Part shown: piece after piece, positions 16,437-24,590 of the stretch | How the letters are laid out: every line of letters starts with the position of its first letter | Position numbering within the stretch: the stretch's first letter is position 1 | Source of the DNA: Nocardia carnea | GTDB taxonomy: Bacteria > Actinomycetota > Actinomycetes > Mycobacteriales > Mycobacteriaceae | Assembly (NCBI RefSeq): GCF_029868855.1 | Contig: NZ_JARWOV010000242.1 | Span: 1-33,433 of the forward strand | DNA length: 33,433 nt | Direction: 5' to 3' | Translations under genes and position numbers: made by a program | The notes under the pieces: generated by a model | Seen by the model: only the letters and a program-made list of their open reading frames with translations | The model's database searches: none | Told to the model about the DNA's origin: nothing

Positions 16437-16460
16437 TTGCAACGCAACGTTGCGTAGCAA
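16437..16460. promoter_or_regulatory. TetR operator 2 (24-bp near-palindrome)
   Basis: A 24-bp dyad with 11 of 12 arm positions matched, centred on the same ACGCAACGTTGCGT core. Its centre is 40 bases from that of operator 1 and it ends 11 bases before the hydrolase ATG, so binding would block hydrolase transcription. Confidence 0.9.
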
Positions 16461-16471
16461 ATGGAGGTTTC

Positions 16472-17200
16472 ATGACTGTTCCCGTTGTTCTGGTGCACGG
16501 CATCCGGCTGAGCGGCCGATGCTGGATCGGTGTCGCCGACGAGATGAGGGCCGAACGTCCGGTGACCACTGTCGACCTCCCGGGACACGGCCCGCGCCGT
16601 GGCGAACCTTTCACAATGACCGCGGCTGTCGACACCGTGCGCACGGCCGTCGAACAGGCGGGCGGCCGCGCCTTGCTCGTCGGCCATTCGCTGGGCGGTT
16701 ACGCCGCTATCGCGGCGGCTGCCGAACTCGGCGAACAAGTGGCGGGGTTGGTGGTCGCCGGTTCCACCTGTGTGCCCAGCAGAACCATGACGGTCCCGTT
16801 CCGCCTGGCCCACCGGCTCCTCTCGACCCGGCGCGACGGCGGCGAACGGCTCAGCAACCGGGTATTCGAGGCTGTACTCCCGGAGCGGGTCGCCACCGCG
16901 ATAGCGGAGGGCGGGATAGCCACCGAGGTCGTTCCCGATATGGTCCGCGCCGTCGACGGTTTCGATCCGCTCGCCCGACTCGGCCGGTATCAGGGCCCGG
17001 TGTGGCTGATCAACGGCAGCCGCGACCATTTCCGTGCCCACGAGCACCGCTTCGCTGCTGCCACGAACCGGTCCCGGCTGCTCGTGGTGCCTCGAGCCGG
17101 CCATTACCTGCCACTCGCCGAACCGCGGCGGTTCGCCCGGCTGATCCGCGATATCGCCGACAGCTGCGATACCGAAACCGGACGCGACCGAGCACGATGA
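16472..17200 (+). CDS. Alpha/beta-fold hydrolase
   Basis: A 242-residue soluble hydrolase. The oxyanion-hole strand is VVLVHGIRLSG, the nucleophile elbow GHSLGG places the catalytic Ser at about residue 72, the acid is likely the Asp in NGSRDHF, and the His lies in AGHYLPL near the C-terminus. The cap region lies at about residues 108-170. Substrate is unknown; esters or small lactones are typical for this size class. GGAGG sits just upstream of the ATG at 16472. Controlled by the divergent TetR. Part of the 3' end (17102-17160) is closely repeated at 21571-21629, behind the P450 gene, where it is a decayed fragment. Confidence 0.9.
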   Translation: MTVPVVLVHGIRLSGRCWIGVADEMRAERPVTTVDLPGHGPRRGEPFTMTAAVDTVRTAVEQAGGRALLVGHSLGGYAAIAAAAELGEQVAGLVVAGSTCVPSRTMTVPFRLAHRLLSTRRDGGERLSNRVFEAVLPERVATAIAEGGIATEVVPDMVRAVDGFDPLARLGRYQGPVWLINGSRDHFRAHEHRFAAATNRSRLLVVPRAGHYLPLAEPRRFARLIRDIADSCDTETGRDRAR

Positions 17201-17289
17201 ACCGCCTTTATGCGCGGCCGCGCCGGCGATAATCGCCCTTTCACCGGTGACAGCAGCCGAGCGCCGGATTCCGTCCAGCATCCACAGGC

Positions 17290-17426
17290 ATGACGAATCG
17301 GGGCGCGCAGCAATCGATACCGGTGCCGGTGACGGTCGAGGTCACCGAGATCTCCGCTGTCGCTCGCCCGTCGTCTTGGCCTTCCTCGTGATGGTCATGG
17401 CCGTAGTACTGGCCTTTCTCCAGTGA
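17290..17426 (+). pseudogene. Possible small membrane protein split by a frameshift
   Basis: An ATG at 17290 opens MTNRGAQQSIPVPVTVEV... and stops at 17391. In another frame the same stretch ends with VVLAFLVMVMAVVLAFLQ and TGA at 17426, a perfect single transmembrane helix. Joining the two by one frameshift near 17368 would give a single-pass protein of roughly 45 residues. There is no good ribosome site, and this may be chance. Apart from this, the gap 17201-17513 shows nothing. Confidence 0.25.
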
Positions 17427-17513
17427 CCTGCGGGTCCATCATGTCGACGCGACGGTGGGGGAGGAGCGGGTTTTTCGGCCGAATCCCGAGTCTGTGCGCG
17501 TGGCGATCCGGGT

Positions 17514-18701
17514 TCAGTCGCCGACCGCCCCCAAGGCGTCCAGGTCCATGATGGCGTGGGCGGTGCGGTGCACGATCGCGCGGCAGATATCGGCCGGCTG
17601 GAATTCCGGCATCAGCGCGCCACGGCCGATGGTGATCATCCAGGCGAAATACGGGTAGAGCGCCTGCTGCCGGTAGGCCAGCCAGGCGGATTCGAAGGAC
17701 AGCGCGGGTCCACCTGCCGCGTGCAGGCCGTCGATGTAGAGCGCGATGAGGTCGGGCTCCCAGGACCGCCGGTCTTCGACCTCCAGGCCGGAGGTGATCG
17801 TGTATGCCACATCGAATGCCCAGCTGCCCCGCATCACCAGCTGCCAGTCGGTGAAACCCATACTGCCGTCGGCGCATACGTACGCGTTGCCGATGTGCGG
17901 GTCACCGTGCAGCAAGGTCTGCGGGCTCTGTTCGGCGATCTGCAATGCCCGGCCGCAGGCCTCGTAGAGTTCGCCCTGGACGGGCGGCAAGGTTTCGGGC
18001 ACGAGGTCGGGGGCGCGTTTCAGCCCGACCTCGGCGCGTTTGCGCATTCCGAGCAGCCGGTCGAAATTGCGGAAATGCGCTCCCGGCGTCTTCAGCCAGT
18101 CCCGGCTCCGCAGTTCCGGTGATTCCCAGTAGTGGCCGTGCCAGCGCGCCATATTCGCCAGCAGGTCTTCCATCTGTTCCCGGGTGACCGGTTCCAGCGG
18201 TGTGCAGAATCGTGCGCCCCGGGTGACGCTCACATCCTCGAGCAGTGTCAGTGACCGGCCGGTCCGCAGGTCGGCGGCCCCGAAATACCCGCGCGGCGCC
18301 TCGATATCGAGTTCCGGACGCAGCTGCTGGAAGAATCCGGGCTCGCCGGGAAGCGCGTGCGCAAGATACTGCGTCAGACGCTGGGTGAAGGTGAGGGTGG
18401 TTTTGGCGAAGAGATGTTCGGGCAACCCCGCCCGCCGTCCGGTTTCGTTGTAGCGGATCGTGGCCTTCCAGCGGCTGGTCGTACCGCCTTCGGCATCGAC
18501 GATATCGAACGATTCCACCGCCGCACCGGGGTATCGGTCCGTGAGTACTCGGTCGAGCCATTCCGCGTCGACCTCGTTCTTCTTCATCGGGATCCCGCCG
18601 TCCCGGCGACGAAGCATCTTCTCCGCCAGTACATGGCCGCCGAGCTTCAGCACTCCCGACAGCACACTGTCTTCGGGAGTACCGGTCTTCGTCTCACCCA
18701 T
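17514..18701 (-). CDS. APH-like phosphotransferase family protein
   Basis: A 395-residue protein of the aminoglycoside phosphotransferase/choline kinase-like fold. The kinase core shows LLEDVSVTRGARF in the nucleotide region, the catalytic loop LLHGDPHIGNAYV with Asp in HGD, and the metal-binding FTDWQ, followed by DVAYTITSGL. The group is close to the proteins annotated DUF1679/ecdysteroid-kinase-like in actinobacteria and is often found among lipid or steroid genes. No substrate can be assigned and resistance should not be assumed. The ATG at 18701 has GAGGAAGG seven bases upstream; the upstream open frame is ignored. It seems to be a single-gene unit. Confidence 0.85.
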   Translation of the reverse strand: MGETKTGTPEDSVLSGVLKLGGHVLAEKMLRRRDGGIPMKKNEVDAEWLDRVLTDRYPGAAVESFDIVDAEGGTTSRWKATIRYNETGRRAGLPEHLFAKTTLTFTQRLTQYLAHALPGEPGFFQQLRPELDIEAPRGYFGAADLRTGRSLTLLEDVSVTRGARFCTPLEPVTREQMEDLLANMARWHGHYWESPELRSRDWLKTPGAHFRNFDRLLGMRKRAEVGLKRAPDLVPETLPPVQGELYEACGRALQIAEQSPQTLLHGDPHIGNAYVCADGSMGFTDWQLVMRGSWAFDVAYTITSGLEVEDRRSWEPDLIALYIDGLHAAGGPALSFESAWLAYRQQALYPYFAWMITIGRGALMPEFQPADICRAIVHRTAHAIMDLDALGAVGD

Positions 18702-19078
18702 CCGATTGCCTTCCTCGGCTCGTTCCGCCGCGCAACTGCCCGGCGGATCGAAAGTATGGGCTCGCACGCCGGCTTCCGCAGGGTCCGCTCCAGGGGGCGG
18801 TGTTCGGTAGATGACCAAGATGACCTGCGGTTTCCTATGAGACCAGTGCCTGTAGCAGTGGGGAATCAGGCGCGATCGGAACCCTGTGCGGCGCGTTCTG
18901 TCCCTGGCCACCTACCCGGGCAGAGTTCCGGTCAGGCTCTTGCCGGAGTACTTCGCAGCTACAGCTGCCCGGCTAGCCGCTTTCCTCGCCCGCTAGCCGC
19001 TTTCCTCGCCCGTCCGGCGTTACTTCCTCCTGCGCGGCGCTACTGTCGCCTCGGCCGCGCTGCCTCGGTGTGGTCCGG
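18702..19078. other. Intergenic region between phosphotransferase and AraC genes
   Basis: A 377-base gap containing the promoter of the leftward phosphotransferase and the 3' region of the leftward AraC gene. It holds a recent 20-bp tandem duplication at 18972-19011. No gene is supportable. Confidence 0.5.
18972..19011. repeat. Perfect 20-bp tandem duplication
   Basis: GCTAGCCGCTTTCCTCGCCC occurs twice head to tail without a mismatch, about 70 bases after the AraC gene stop. The lack of divergence suggests a recent slippage event. It is noncoding. Confidence 0.9.
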
Positions 19079-20065
19079 CTACTTCCGTCCGGTCCAGCGC
19101 CGTCGCGCCCGCCGTAGCGCGCCGGCATCGGAGTACCCGACCCTCCGGGCGAGCGCAGCTTGCGTGGCATCCGGCCGTGACCGCGTACCCCGTTCGACCA
19201 CCGCACTGCGCGCCCGGTCGAGTTCCTCTGTCCAGGTGGTCCCTTCGTCGGCGAGGCGCCGCTGCAGACTACGACTGCTCGTGGCCAGATACCGCGCGAC
19301 CCGCTCGATCGTGACCCGCCCGTCCCCGAGCAGCACCATCAGCGCCTGCTGTACCTGACCGGCCCAGGTGAGTTCCAGCCGCGGCGCCGGCGGTAGCGCG
19401 GCCGCGCACCTTGCGAGGATCTGGGCGAGCGCGGGGTCGGCGGTCCGCAGCGGAAGTGTCAGATCCGCTGCCCGGAAGGTGATCTGGTCCGTCGGCGCCC
19501 CGAATTCGACCTGCCGTGTCCCGAACATCTCGACGAACGGCTGATGGCGTCGCGGCGCCGCCTGCCGGAACCGGATCCGCACCGGATGCACATCCCGCCC
19601 GGTGGCATTGCGTGCCCGGGTCACCACCGCCGCGAGCGCGAACTGGGTGGCGAGTTCCCGTCCCCGTCCGTGCCCGTTCAGCAGCCGCACATCCGCGTTC
19701 GCTTCTTCCTCCGAGTCGCCCGATACCGCGAATCCGATATTGGTGGTGATCATGTTCGCGTGCTGTTCCGACCGCGCCAGCCCGTCGGCGAGCGTCGGTG
19801 CCGTGCTGAACAGGTAGTCGTGTAAACCGAAGTTGCCCAGCGTGTTCGCTTTTCCGACCCGCAATGCCACCTGGGGGTCGTCCAGTTCGTGCTCCACCAG
19901 TTCCCACAGGTTCAGCTGGTAGTTGCTCGACACCATCGTGTCGCCGGTTGCCAGCACCCAGTCCGGTAGTTCCGCCGCTCGCGCGAGCTGCCGCCGGGCC
20001 GCCGCGTTCAGGCCGGCGCTGTCCAGGATGAAGTTCGAAAACGCAACATGCTCAACCGTATCCAC
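19079..20065 (-). CDS. AraC-family transcriptional regulator
   Basis: A 328-residue regulator. The N-terminal arabinose-binding-like domain (about 15-205) has the usual actinobacterial pattern LGNFGLHDYLFSTAPTLADGL. The C-terminal double helix-turn-helix is VTIERVARYLATSSRSLQRR with LADEGTTW, then ALARRVGYSDAGALRRARRRWTG. Genes of this subfamily commonly control adjacent oxidative or lipid genes and usually act as activators. It is divergent from the P450 gene, separated by about 250 bases, so the P450 is its likely target. The start is uncertain: I use the GTG at 20065, but a strong GGGGAGG about 40 bases upstream could serve a non-ATG start a few codons earlier. Confidence 0.85.
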   Translation of the reverse strand: MDTVEHVAFSNFILDSAGLNAAARRQLARAAELPDWVLATGDTMVSSNYQLNLWELVEHELDDPQVALRVGKANTLGNFGLHDYLFSTAPTLADGLARSEQHANMITTNIGFAVSGDSEEEANADVRLLNGHGRGRELATQFALAAVVTRARNATGRDVHPVRIRFRQAAPRRHQPFVEMFGTRQVEFGAPTDQITFRAADLTLPLRTADPALAQILARCAAALPPAPRLELTWAGQVQQALMVLLGDGRVTIERVARYLATSSRSLQRRLADEGTTWTEELDRARSAVVERGTRSRPDATQAALARRVGYSDAGALRRARRRWTGRK

Positions 20066-20317
20066 CTGCGAAACACACCTAATCAGAACGAGTACCTCCC
20101 CGGCCCGCGCACGGACCGCTGCCTGCCGACGATATCCCGGCTCGTGCTCTCCGGCTGCGCGACGAATCCCGCCCGTCCCGCCGGATGAACAAGCCTGGCG
20201 CGTTCCGCCCCCACCCTGGCGCCCGCGGCACTGTCGGCCGCGCCGCGCCGGTGGCACCATCGGCTGTGCCGGTGCTTCCGGCGCGGAGTGTGGAGAACAA
20301 GCGGTGAGGACGAACGA

Positions 20318-21568
20318 TTGACACAGCGCATTCCCGCGCCTCTCCCGGCTCCGGCGGAACTCCATCCTGCGTCGGCGGGTGGTTCGGAGGACCGAGTTGC
20401 CCTGCACGCACCCGAATTCGCTGCCGATCCGCACCGCGCCTACCGGGAGATGCGCCGCCACTGGGGTTCGCTGGTGCCCGTGGAACTCGCGCCCGGCGTC
20501 CCCGCGACCCTGGTCGTCGGGTACAGCACCGCGCTGCGCATCCTCAACGACCCGGACCGTTTCCCCGCCGACCCCCGCACCTGGCAGCGCAACGTGCCCG
20601 CCGACTGCCCCGTACTCCCGATCATGGAGTGGCGTCCCACCGCGAGCCGCAACACCGGCGCGGATTTCCATCGCTACCGGGAAGCCATCACCACCAGTAT
20701 CGCCAATGTGGACCTGCGCACCCTGCACACCACGGTCGAACAGGTCGCCATCCCGCTGATCAACGATTTCTGTGAATCCGGTAGCGCCGACCTCATCACC
20801 CAGTACGTCTTCCCGCTCACCTTCGCCATCGTCAACACCCTGCTGGGCTGCCCCGCCGAGATCGGTCAGCGGGTGGCCGCCGGGATGGCCGCGCTCGTCG
20901 AAGGTGTCGAGGCCGAGAACGGCAACCAGATGATCAGCGCCGCGATGCTGGAACTCGTCGATCTCAAACGCACCGAACCCGGTAACGACATCACCTCCGA
21001 ATTGCTGCGCCATCCCGCCGAACTGAACCAGGAGGAAATGGTTCACCAGGTCGCCGGTCACTACGGCGCCGGTATCGAGTTCCAGCAGAACCTGATCGCC
21101 AACACCCTGTTGTTCATCCTCACCGACGACCGTGTCGGCAGCGGCGTGCTCGGCGGCAGCCTGTCCACCCTCGATGCTCTCGACGAGGTCCTGTTCAACG
21201 ACCCGCCCCTGGCGAATTTCCTCATCACCTACCCCCGCCACCCCGTCCTCGTCGACGACGCCTGGCTCCCCGCCGACGAACCGGTCCTGATCAGCATGGC
21301 CGCCTGCAACAACGACCCGGCCGTCCGCTCCGACGACCACGTCGGCAATCGCTCCCACCTCGCCTGGGGTATCGGCCGCCACGCCTGCCCCGCCCAGTCG
21401 CTGTCGTATCTGATCGCCCAGAACGCCATCGACCAGCTCCTCGATGCCCTCCCGGAAATGGAGCCCGCCCTGCCCGGCGGGCAACCCACCTGGCGACCGG
21501 GCCCCTTCCATCGCGCCCTGGCCGAGCTGCCCGTCCGCTTCACCCCCTCCGCCAGGTTGAATCTGTAG
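20318..21568 (+). CDS. Cytochrome P450 lacking the ExxR motif
   Basis: A 416-residue P450-fold protein. The heme ligand is Cys357 in WGIGRHACPAQS, which fits the Cys-loop apart from the usual Phe (here Trp) and a Pro-Ala in place of x-Gly. Two hallmarks are missing: the K-helix reads E290-V-L-F293 instead of ExxR, and the I-helix reads YGAGIEFQQN (about 249-258) without the acid-Thr pair used for O2 activation. This combination recalls the CYP157-type P450s of streptomycetes, where loss of ExxR is documented. Activity and substrate are unknown. The TTG at 20318 is favoured by GAGG eight bases upstream; an in-frame GTG at 20288 would add ten residues. No ferredoxin gene is adjacent. Divergent from the AraC gene. 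Confidence 0.88.
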   Translation: MTQRIPAPLPAPAELHPASAGGSEDRVALHAPEFAADPHRAYREMRRHWGSLVPVELAPGVPATLVVGYSTALRILNDPDRFPADPRTWQRNVPADCPVLPIMEWRPTASRNTGADFHRYREAITTSIANVDLRTLHTTVEQVAIPLINDFCESGSADLITQYVFPLTFAIVNTLLGCPAEIGQRVAAGMAALVEGVEAENGNQMISAAMLELVDLKRTEPGNDITSELLRHPAELNQEEMVHQVAGHYGAGIEFQQNLIANTLLFILTDDRVGSGVLGGSLSTLDALDEVLFNDPPLANFLITYPRHPVLVDDAWLPADEPVLISMAACNNDPAVRSDDHVGNRSHLAWGIGRHACPAQSLSYLIAQNAIDQLLDALPEMEPALPGGQPTWRPGPFHRALAELPVRFTPSARLNL

Positions 21569-21570
21569 TT

Positions 21571-21629
21571 CACCAGCTGCCGCTCGCCGAACCGAGCGGG
21601 TCGGCCGGCTGTTCCGCGTTATCGCCGAT
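21571..21629 (+). pseudogene. Decayed alpha/beta-hydrolase C-terminal fragment
   Basis: Immediately after the P450 stop, 21577-21629 matches 17108-17160, the end of the alpha/beta-hydrolase gene, with about eight mismatches and one single-base gap. The translation starts HQLPLAEP (compare HYLPLAEP with the catalytic His) and, after the frameshift, continues RLFRVIAD (compare RLIRDIAD). No other part of a hydrolase is present. Confidence 0.65.
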
Positions 21630-21636
21630 CCGGCGG

Positions 21637-22227
21637 CTAGCTCCGGATCGTGCCGAACAGTGCGGCCGCGGCCTGCTCGGCGAGGTCGGCCGCATGGTCG
21701 GGGATCTGCTGCCCGGTGCTCAGATATCGCTTGACCATGGCGTAGGGCAGGTCGACCACCGCGAGCAGTACTCGGTCTGCCGCGTCGGGAGTGGAATCGC
21801 CGACGGTCGCGACGAGGGCGGCCAGCGCGTCGCGCAGTGCGGCGTCGGCCCGTGCGGTCTCCGCGCGGGCCTGCTCACTCCAGTTCTGTTCGTCGAGTTC
21901 CTTCGCTCCGGCGAGCAGTACGCCCGCTTCGCGAGGATTGTGCCGGGCCCAGTCGAGGCTGGTACGGGCACTGCGGCGGATCGCTTCTTGCGGTTCGCCG
22001 AGGGTTAGCACGGCGAGCAGCTCATTGTGGAATCGCTGTAGCGCGCGCAGCCACAGCGCGGCCAGTAACGCGGGCCGATCCGGGAAGCGGTGATAGACCG
22101 ACCCGTTCGGTGCCCCGGCGATTCGGGCGACTCCCGACATGGTGACAGCGGCCGGCCCGCCGCGAGCGAGGAGTTCGGCGGCGGCGTCCAGGAGCCGATC
22201 GGCATCGTGCCTCGGTGACCTTCCCAT
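21637..22227 (-). CDS. TetR-family repressor
   Basis: A 196-residue regulator. The DNA-binding domain (about 8-52) reads ADRLLDAAAELLARGG, VTMSGVARIAGAPNGSVYHR and FPDRPALLAALW. The C-terminal domain is mostly helical and Ala-rich (ADAALRDALAALVATVG) and of the type that binds hydrophobic ligands. The ATG at 22227 lies beside a triple half-site operator at 22243-22274, the only AT-rich patch in the area. Its likely targets are itself and the SRPBCC gene at 22385. Confidence 0.92.
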   Translation of the reverse strand: MGRSPRHDADRLLDAAAELLARGGPAAVTMSGVARIAGAPNGSVYHRFPDRPALLAALWLRALQRFHNELLAVLTLGEPQEAIRRSARTSLDWARHNPREAGVLLAGAKELDEQNWSEQARAETARADAALRDALAALVATVGDSTPDAADRVLLAVVDLPYAMVKRYLSTGQQIPDHAADLAEQAAAALFGTIRS

Positions 22228-22242
22228 GTATTGGAGGATATG

Positions 22243-22274
22243 CTCTAATTTCTTATTAGAGGAAAATCTCTAAT
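22243..22274. promoter_or_regulatory. TetR operator with three alternating half-sites
   Basis: CTCTAAT, five bases, ATTAGAG, six bases, CTCTAAT. The middle half-site can pair with either neighbour, giving two overlapping 7-bp dyads. It lies 16 bases from the TetR start and about 110 bases from the SRPBCC start. Confidence 0.85.
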
Positions 22275-22384
22275 ATTGGCCCTGGGATCGACCGCCGGCA
22301 CCGCACTACGTGGCCGACCTTCCTTGCGGGCCCGCAGCAGAGCGTCGGCGCATGCCGCGCCGACCCGACACAAGGAGCCGGATC

Positions 22385-22963
22385 ATGGCCGTTGTCAACA
22401 GTCACCTACGTCACCTGCCCGCACCCGCGAGTGAGGTCGGCGCGCTGATGGACACCCTCGCCGGTGCGGACGACGCGCTCTGGCCCGCACATCGCTGGCC
22501 GGCCATGCGTTTCGACCGACCGCTCGGCGTAGGCGCCGTGGGCGGGCACGGTCCGATCCGGTACACGGTGGAGCACTATGTGCCCGGTCGCTGGGTCCGC
22601 TTCCGCTTCACCGGCCCCCCCGGCTTCGACGGTTTCCACGAATTCACCGTCCACCCCACTGCCGGCGGCGCCGATCTGGTTCACCTGCTCGCCATGAACG
22701 TTCGCGGCCGGGCCCGGCTCACCTGGCCGCTGGCCTTCCGGTGGATGCACGACGCATGCCTGGAGGGTTGCCTCGACCGCGCGGAACACGCCCTTACCGG
22801 CTCCGTCGCCGTCCCTGCCCGGTGGGCCGGCCGTGTCCGCGTGCTGCGCGCGATCGCGGAACGCGTTCTCGGCCGGCGGCACACCCGCGATGGACACGAA
22901 TCGGTTTCGGCCGCACCCCCGGCACCTGCACGTATGTCATCCTTGGGAGTCGACATGCACTGA
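22385..22963 (+). CDS. SRPBCC-family (START/polyketide cyclase-like) protein
   Basis: A 192-residue protein whose middle reads as a helix-grip fold with a hydrophobic cavity: IRYTVEHYVPGRWVRFRFTG, FDGFHEFTVHPTAGGADLVHLL, then a long C-terminal helix region FRWMHDACLEGCLDRAEHAL. SRPBCC proteins bind or transform hydrophobic ligands. The last 35 residues (RRHTRDGHESVSAAPPAPARM) look disordered. The ATG at 22385 has AAGGAG about seven bases upstream. An in-frame start at 22310 is less likely because it lacks a ribosome site. Probably repressed by the divergent TetR. Confidence 0.75.
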   Translation: MAVVNSHLRHLPAPASEVGALMDTLAGADDALWPAHRWPAMRFDRPLGVGAVGGHGPIRYTVEHYVPGRWVRFRFTGPPGFDGFHEFTVHPTAGGADLVHLLAMNVRGRARLTWPLAFRWMHDACLEGCLDRAEHALTGSVAVPARWAGRVRVLRAIAERVLGRRHTRDGHESVSAAPPAPARMSSLGVDMH

Positions 22964-23010
22964 GCAACACCTGACAGGCAAACCGGCCGCAGCGTTCGCC
23001 AGGAGGCGTG

Positions 23011-23502
23011 ATGACTACAGGTGGTTTCGACCCGATGTACGGCCAGGCCGACCCCCGGTACGGCCAGGCGACGGGAATCAAACCGGGCGGACTCGGTAAA
23101 CGTGCGGGCGCCCGATTCATCGATTGGATCATCGCCGGCATCATCGGCGCAGTCTTCTTCTGGCTGCTGGGCGTGGTCGCGGACCTGCCCGACTGGGTGT
23201 CCGTCCTCCCGGGCGCGGCCTTCGGCTGGCTCTACTTCATCGCCTTCGAAGTCTCCTCGGGCTCGACGCCCGGGAAGAAGCTGCTCGGGTTGCACGTCAA
23301 CGGGTCGGACGGTGCTCCCAAACCCAGCCTCAAGGACTCGGCGGTCCGCAACCTCTACATGCTGCTGAACCTGATCCCGTGGATCGGCGGCCTGCTCTGG
23401 TTCGTTGCCGCGCTCGCCATCGCCTTCACGATCAGCTCCAGCCCGACGAAACAGGGCTGGCACGATCGCGTAGCCGGCGGCACCCAGGTCATCGACGAAT
23501 AA
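23011..23502 (+). CDS. RDD-family membrane protein
   Basis: A 163-residue membrane protein. The N-terminus has a Gly/Tyr/Gln-rich repeat (DPMYGQADPRYGQATG). Then comes the RDD domain: KRAGARFIDWIIAGIIGAVF (helix 1 with the Arg and Asp that name the family), LPGAAFGWLYFIAFEV (helix 2), the TPGKKLLGLHV motif, and IPWIGGLLWFVAALAIAF (helix 3), ending QGWHDRVAGG. Function is unsettled; some RDD proteins act in ion exchange. AGGAGG at 23001-23006 fits the ATG at 23011 better than the GTG at 23008. Convergent with the hydrolase gene that follows. Confidence 0.92.
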   Translation: MTTGGFDPMYGQADPRYGQATGIKPGGLGKRAGARFIDWIIAGIIGAVFFWLLGVVADLPDWVSVLPGAAFGWLYFIAFEVSSGSTPGKKLLGLHVNGSDGAPKPSLKDSAVRNLYMLLNLIPWIGGLLWFVAALAIAFTISSSPTKQGWHDRVAGGTQVIDE

Positions 23503-23589
23503 TTCCGGCTGGGTCCTTCGCGTAACCGGCGGCTCGGCGTCTGGTCGACTGAAACCACACCGGCCGAATGGATCCGGTATTGCGGCAGC

Positions 23590-24576
23590 TCAGCGGTCAT
23601 TATCGGCCCAGTACCGGAGCAGCTCCGGTCCGAGCTGTTCGGCGGCCTGCATGGGCAGGGAATGCGTTGTCTCGGGCCAGACGGTGACCGGGCTCTTACC
23701 CAGAGCCCGGGCGCGGTCGGCCGCCGCCCGACCGCCGGCCAAGGATTTATCCGCGGCGATGTCGATCCGGACGGGCATCGCCATCGACCTCCACTCCGCG
23801 TCGGTGAAGGTCCGCGGCACCAGGGTGGACGCCTTGTAGTGTCTGGCCCCCTCGTCGACCATCACCGAGAGAGGGGTCCGCTCACGCACTTCTTCGATCG
23901 AGACTCCGCCGATCTGTGCCAGCGCGTAGTCCTTCCACGGCTGCGGCACCGGCAGTGCCAGCAGGGCCGACCACAGGTACATCGACACCGGGAGTCCCGA
24001 AAGCACCACCACCGGTTCGAGCAGCGTCGAGGATGCGACCCGCTCGGGGTGGGCGAGCGCATGGGCGGCGGCGGTGGCACCGCCGAAAGAGTGCCCCACG
24101 ATGTGGGCGCGCGTGAGTCCGAGGCCCGCGAGTGCCTGCTCTACCCAGACTGCCCGATCGTCGAACGAGGTGAACGGCACCGATTGCGTCGACAGTCCGG
24201 AATCACCCACCGCGTCCATCGCATAGAGGGTGCGTTCGCCGATCCAGTGGGGCAGGTTCTCGGCCCACATCGGTACGCCCGAACGGATCCCGGGCAGGAA
24301 GACGACCGGTGAGGCATCCTCGCGTCCTTCGGCGGTCCACTCGTATACCCGGACGGTGCCGTAATCCGTGGCGATATCGTGGGTACTCGTCGGCGCGGGC
24401 AGCGTCGCCATCGCCGCGTCGTACGCGGCGCGATAGGACTCGAACCCTTCCCGGCTGCGCCAGTGCCCCACTGTCGGTTCCGGCGCAACAACCGAGGCGA
24501 CTTCATCGGCGACCAACCATGCGACCGCCGCCGCGGCCAGGACTTTGAGGACGTTTCGGTTCGGCTTCGCACCCAT
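23590..24576 (-). CDS. Membrane-anchored or exported alpha/beta-hydrolase
   Basis: A 328-residue protein. Residues 9-31 (VLKVLAAAAVAWLVADEVASVV) form an uncleaved signal-anchor or signal peptide. The hydrolase domain follows: PVVFLPGIRSGVPMW for the oxyanion strand, GHSFGGATAAAHA with the catalytic Ser, IDIAADKSLAGG as a likely acid, and ETTHSLPMQ with the His. The domain between the Ser and the acid (LPVSMYLWSALLALPVP...) is a hydrophobic cap, suggesting a lipid-like substrate. GGAG lies five bases before the ATG at 24576. Divergent from the TetR gene at 24670, sharing two AATAC-type operators. Confidence 0.9.
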   Translation of the reverse strand: MGAKPNRNVLKVLAAAAVAWLVADEVASVVAPEPTVGHWRSREGFESYRAAYDAAMATLPAPTSTHDIATDYGTVRVYEWTAEGREDASPVVFLPGIRSGVPMWAENLPHWIGERTLYAMDAVGDSGLSTQSVPFTSFDDRAVWVEQALAGLGLTRAHIVGHSFGGATAAAHALAHPERVASSTLLEPVVVLSGLPVSMYLWSALLALPVPQPWKDYALAQIGGVSIEEVRERTPLSVMVDEGARHYKASTLVPRTFTDAEWRSMAMPVRIDIAADKSLAGGRAAADRARALGKSPVTVWPETTHSLPMQAAEQLGPELLRYWADNDR

Positions 24577-24590
24577 ATCCGCTCCAGGGA

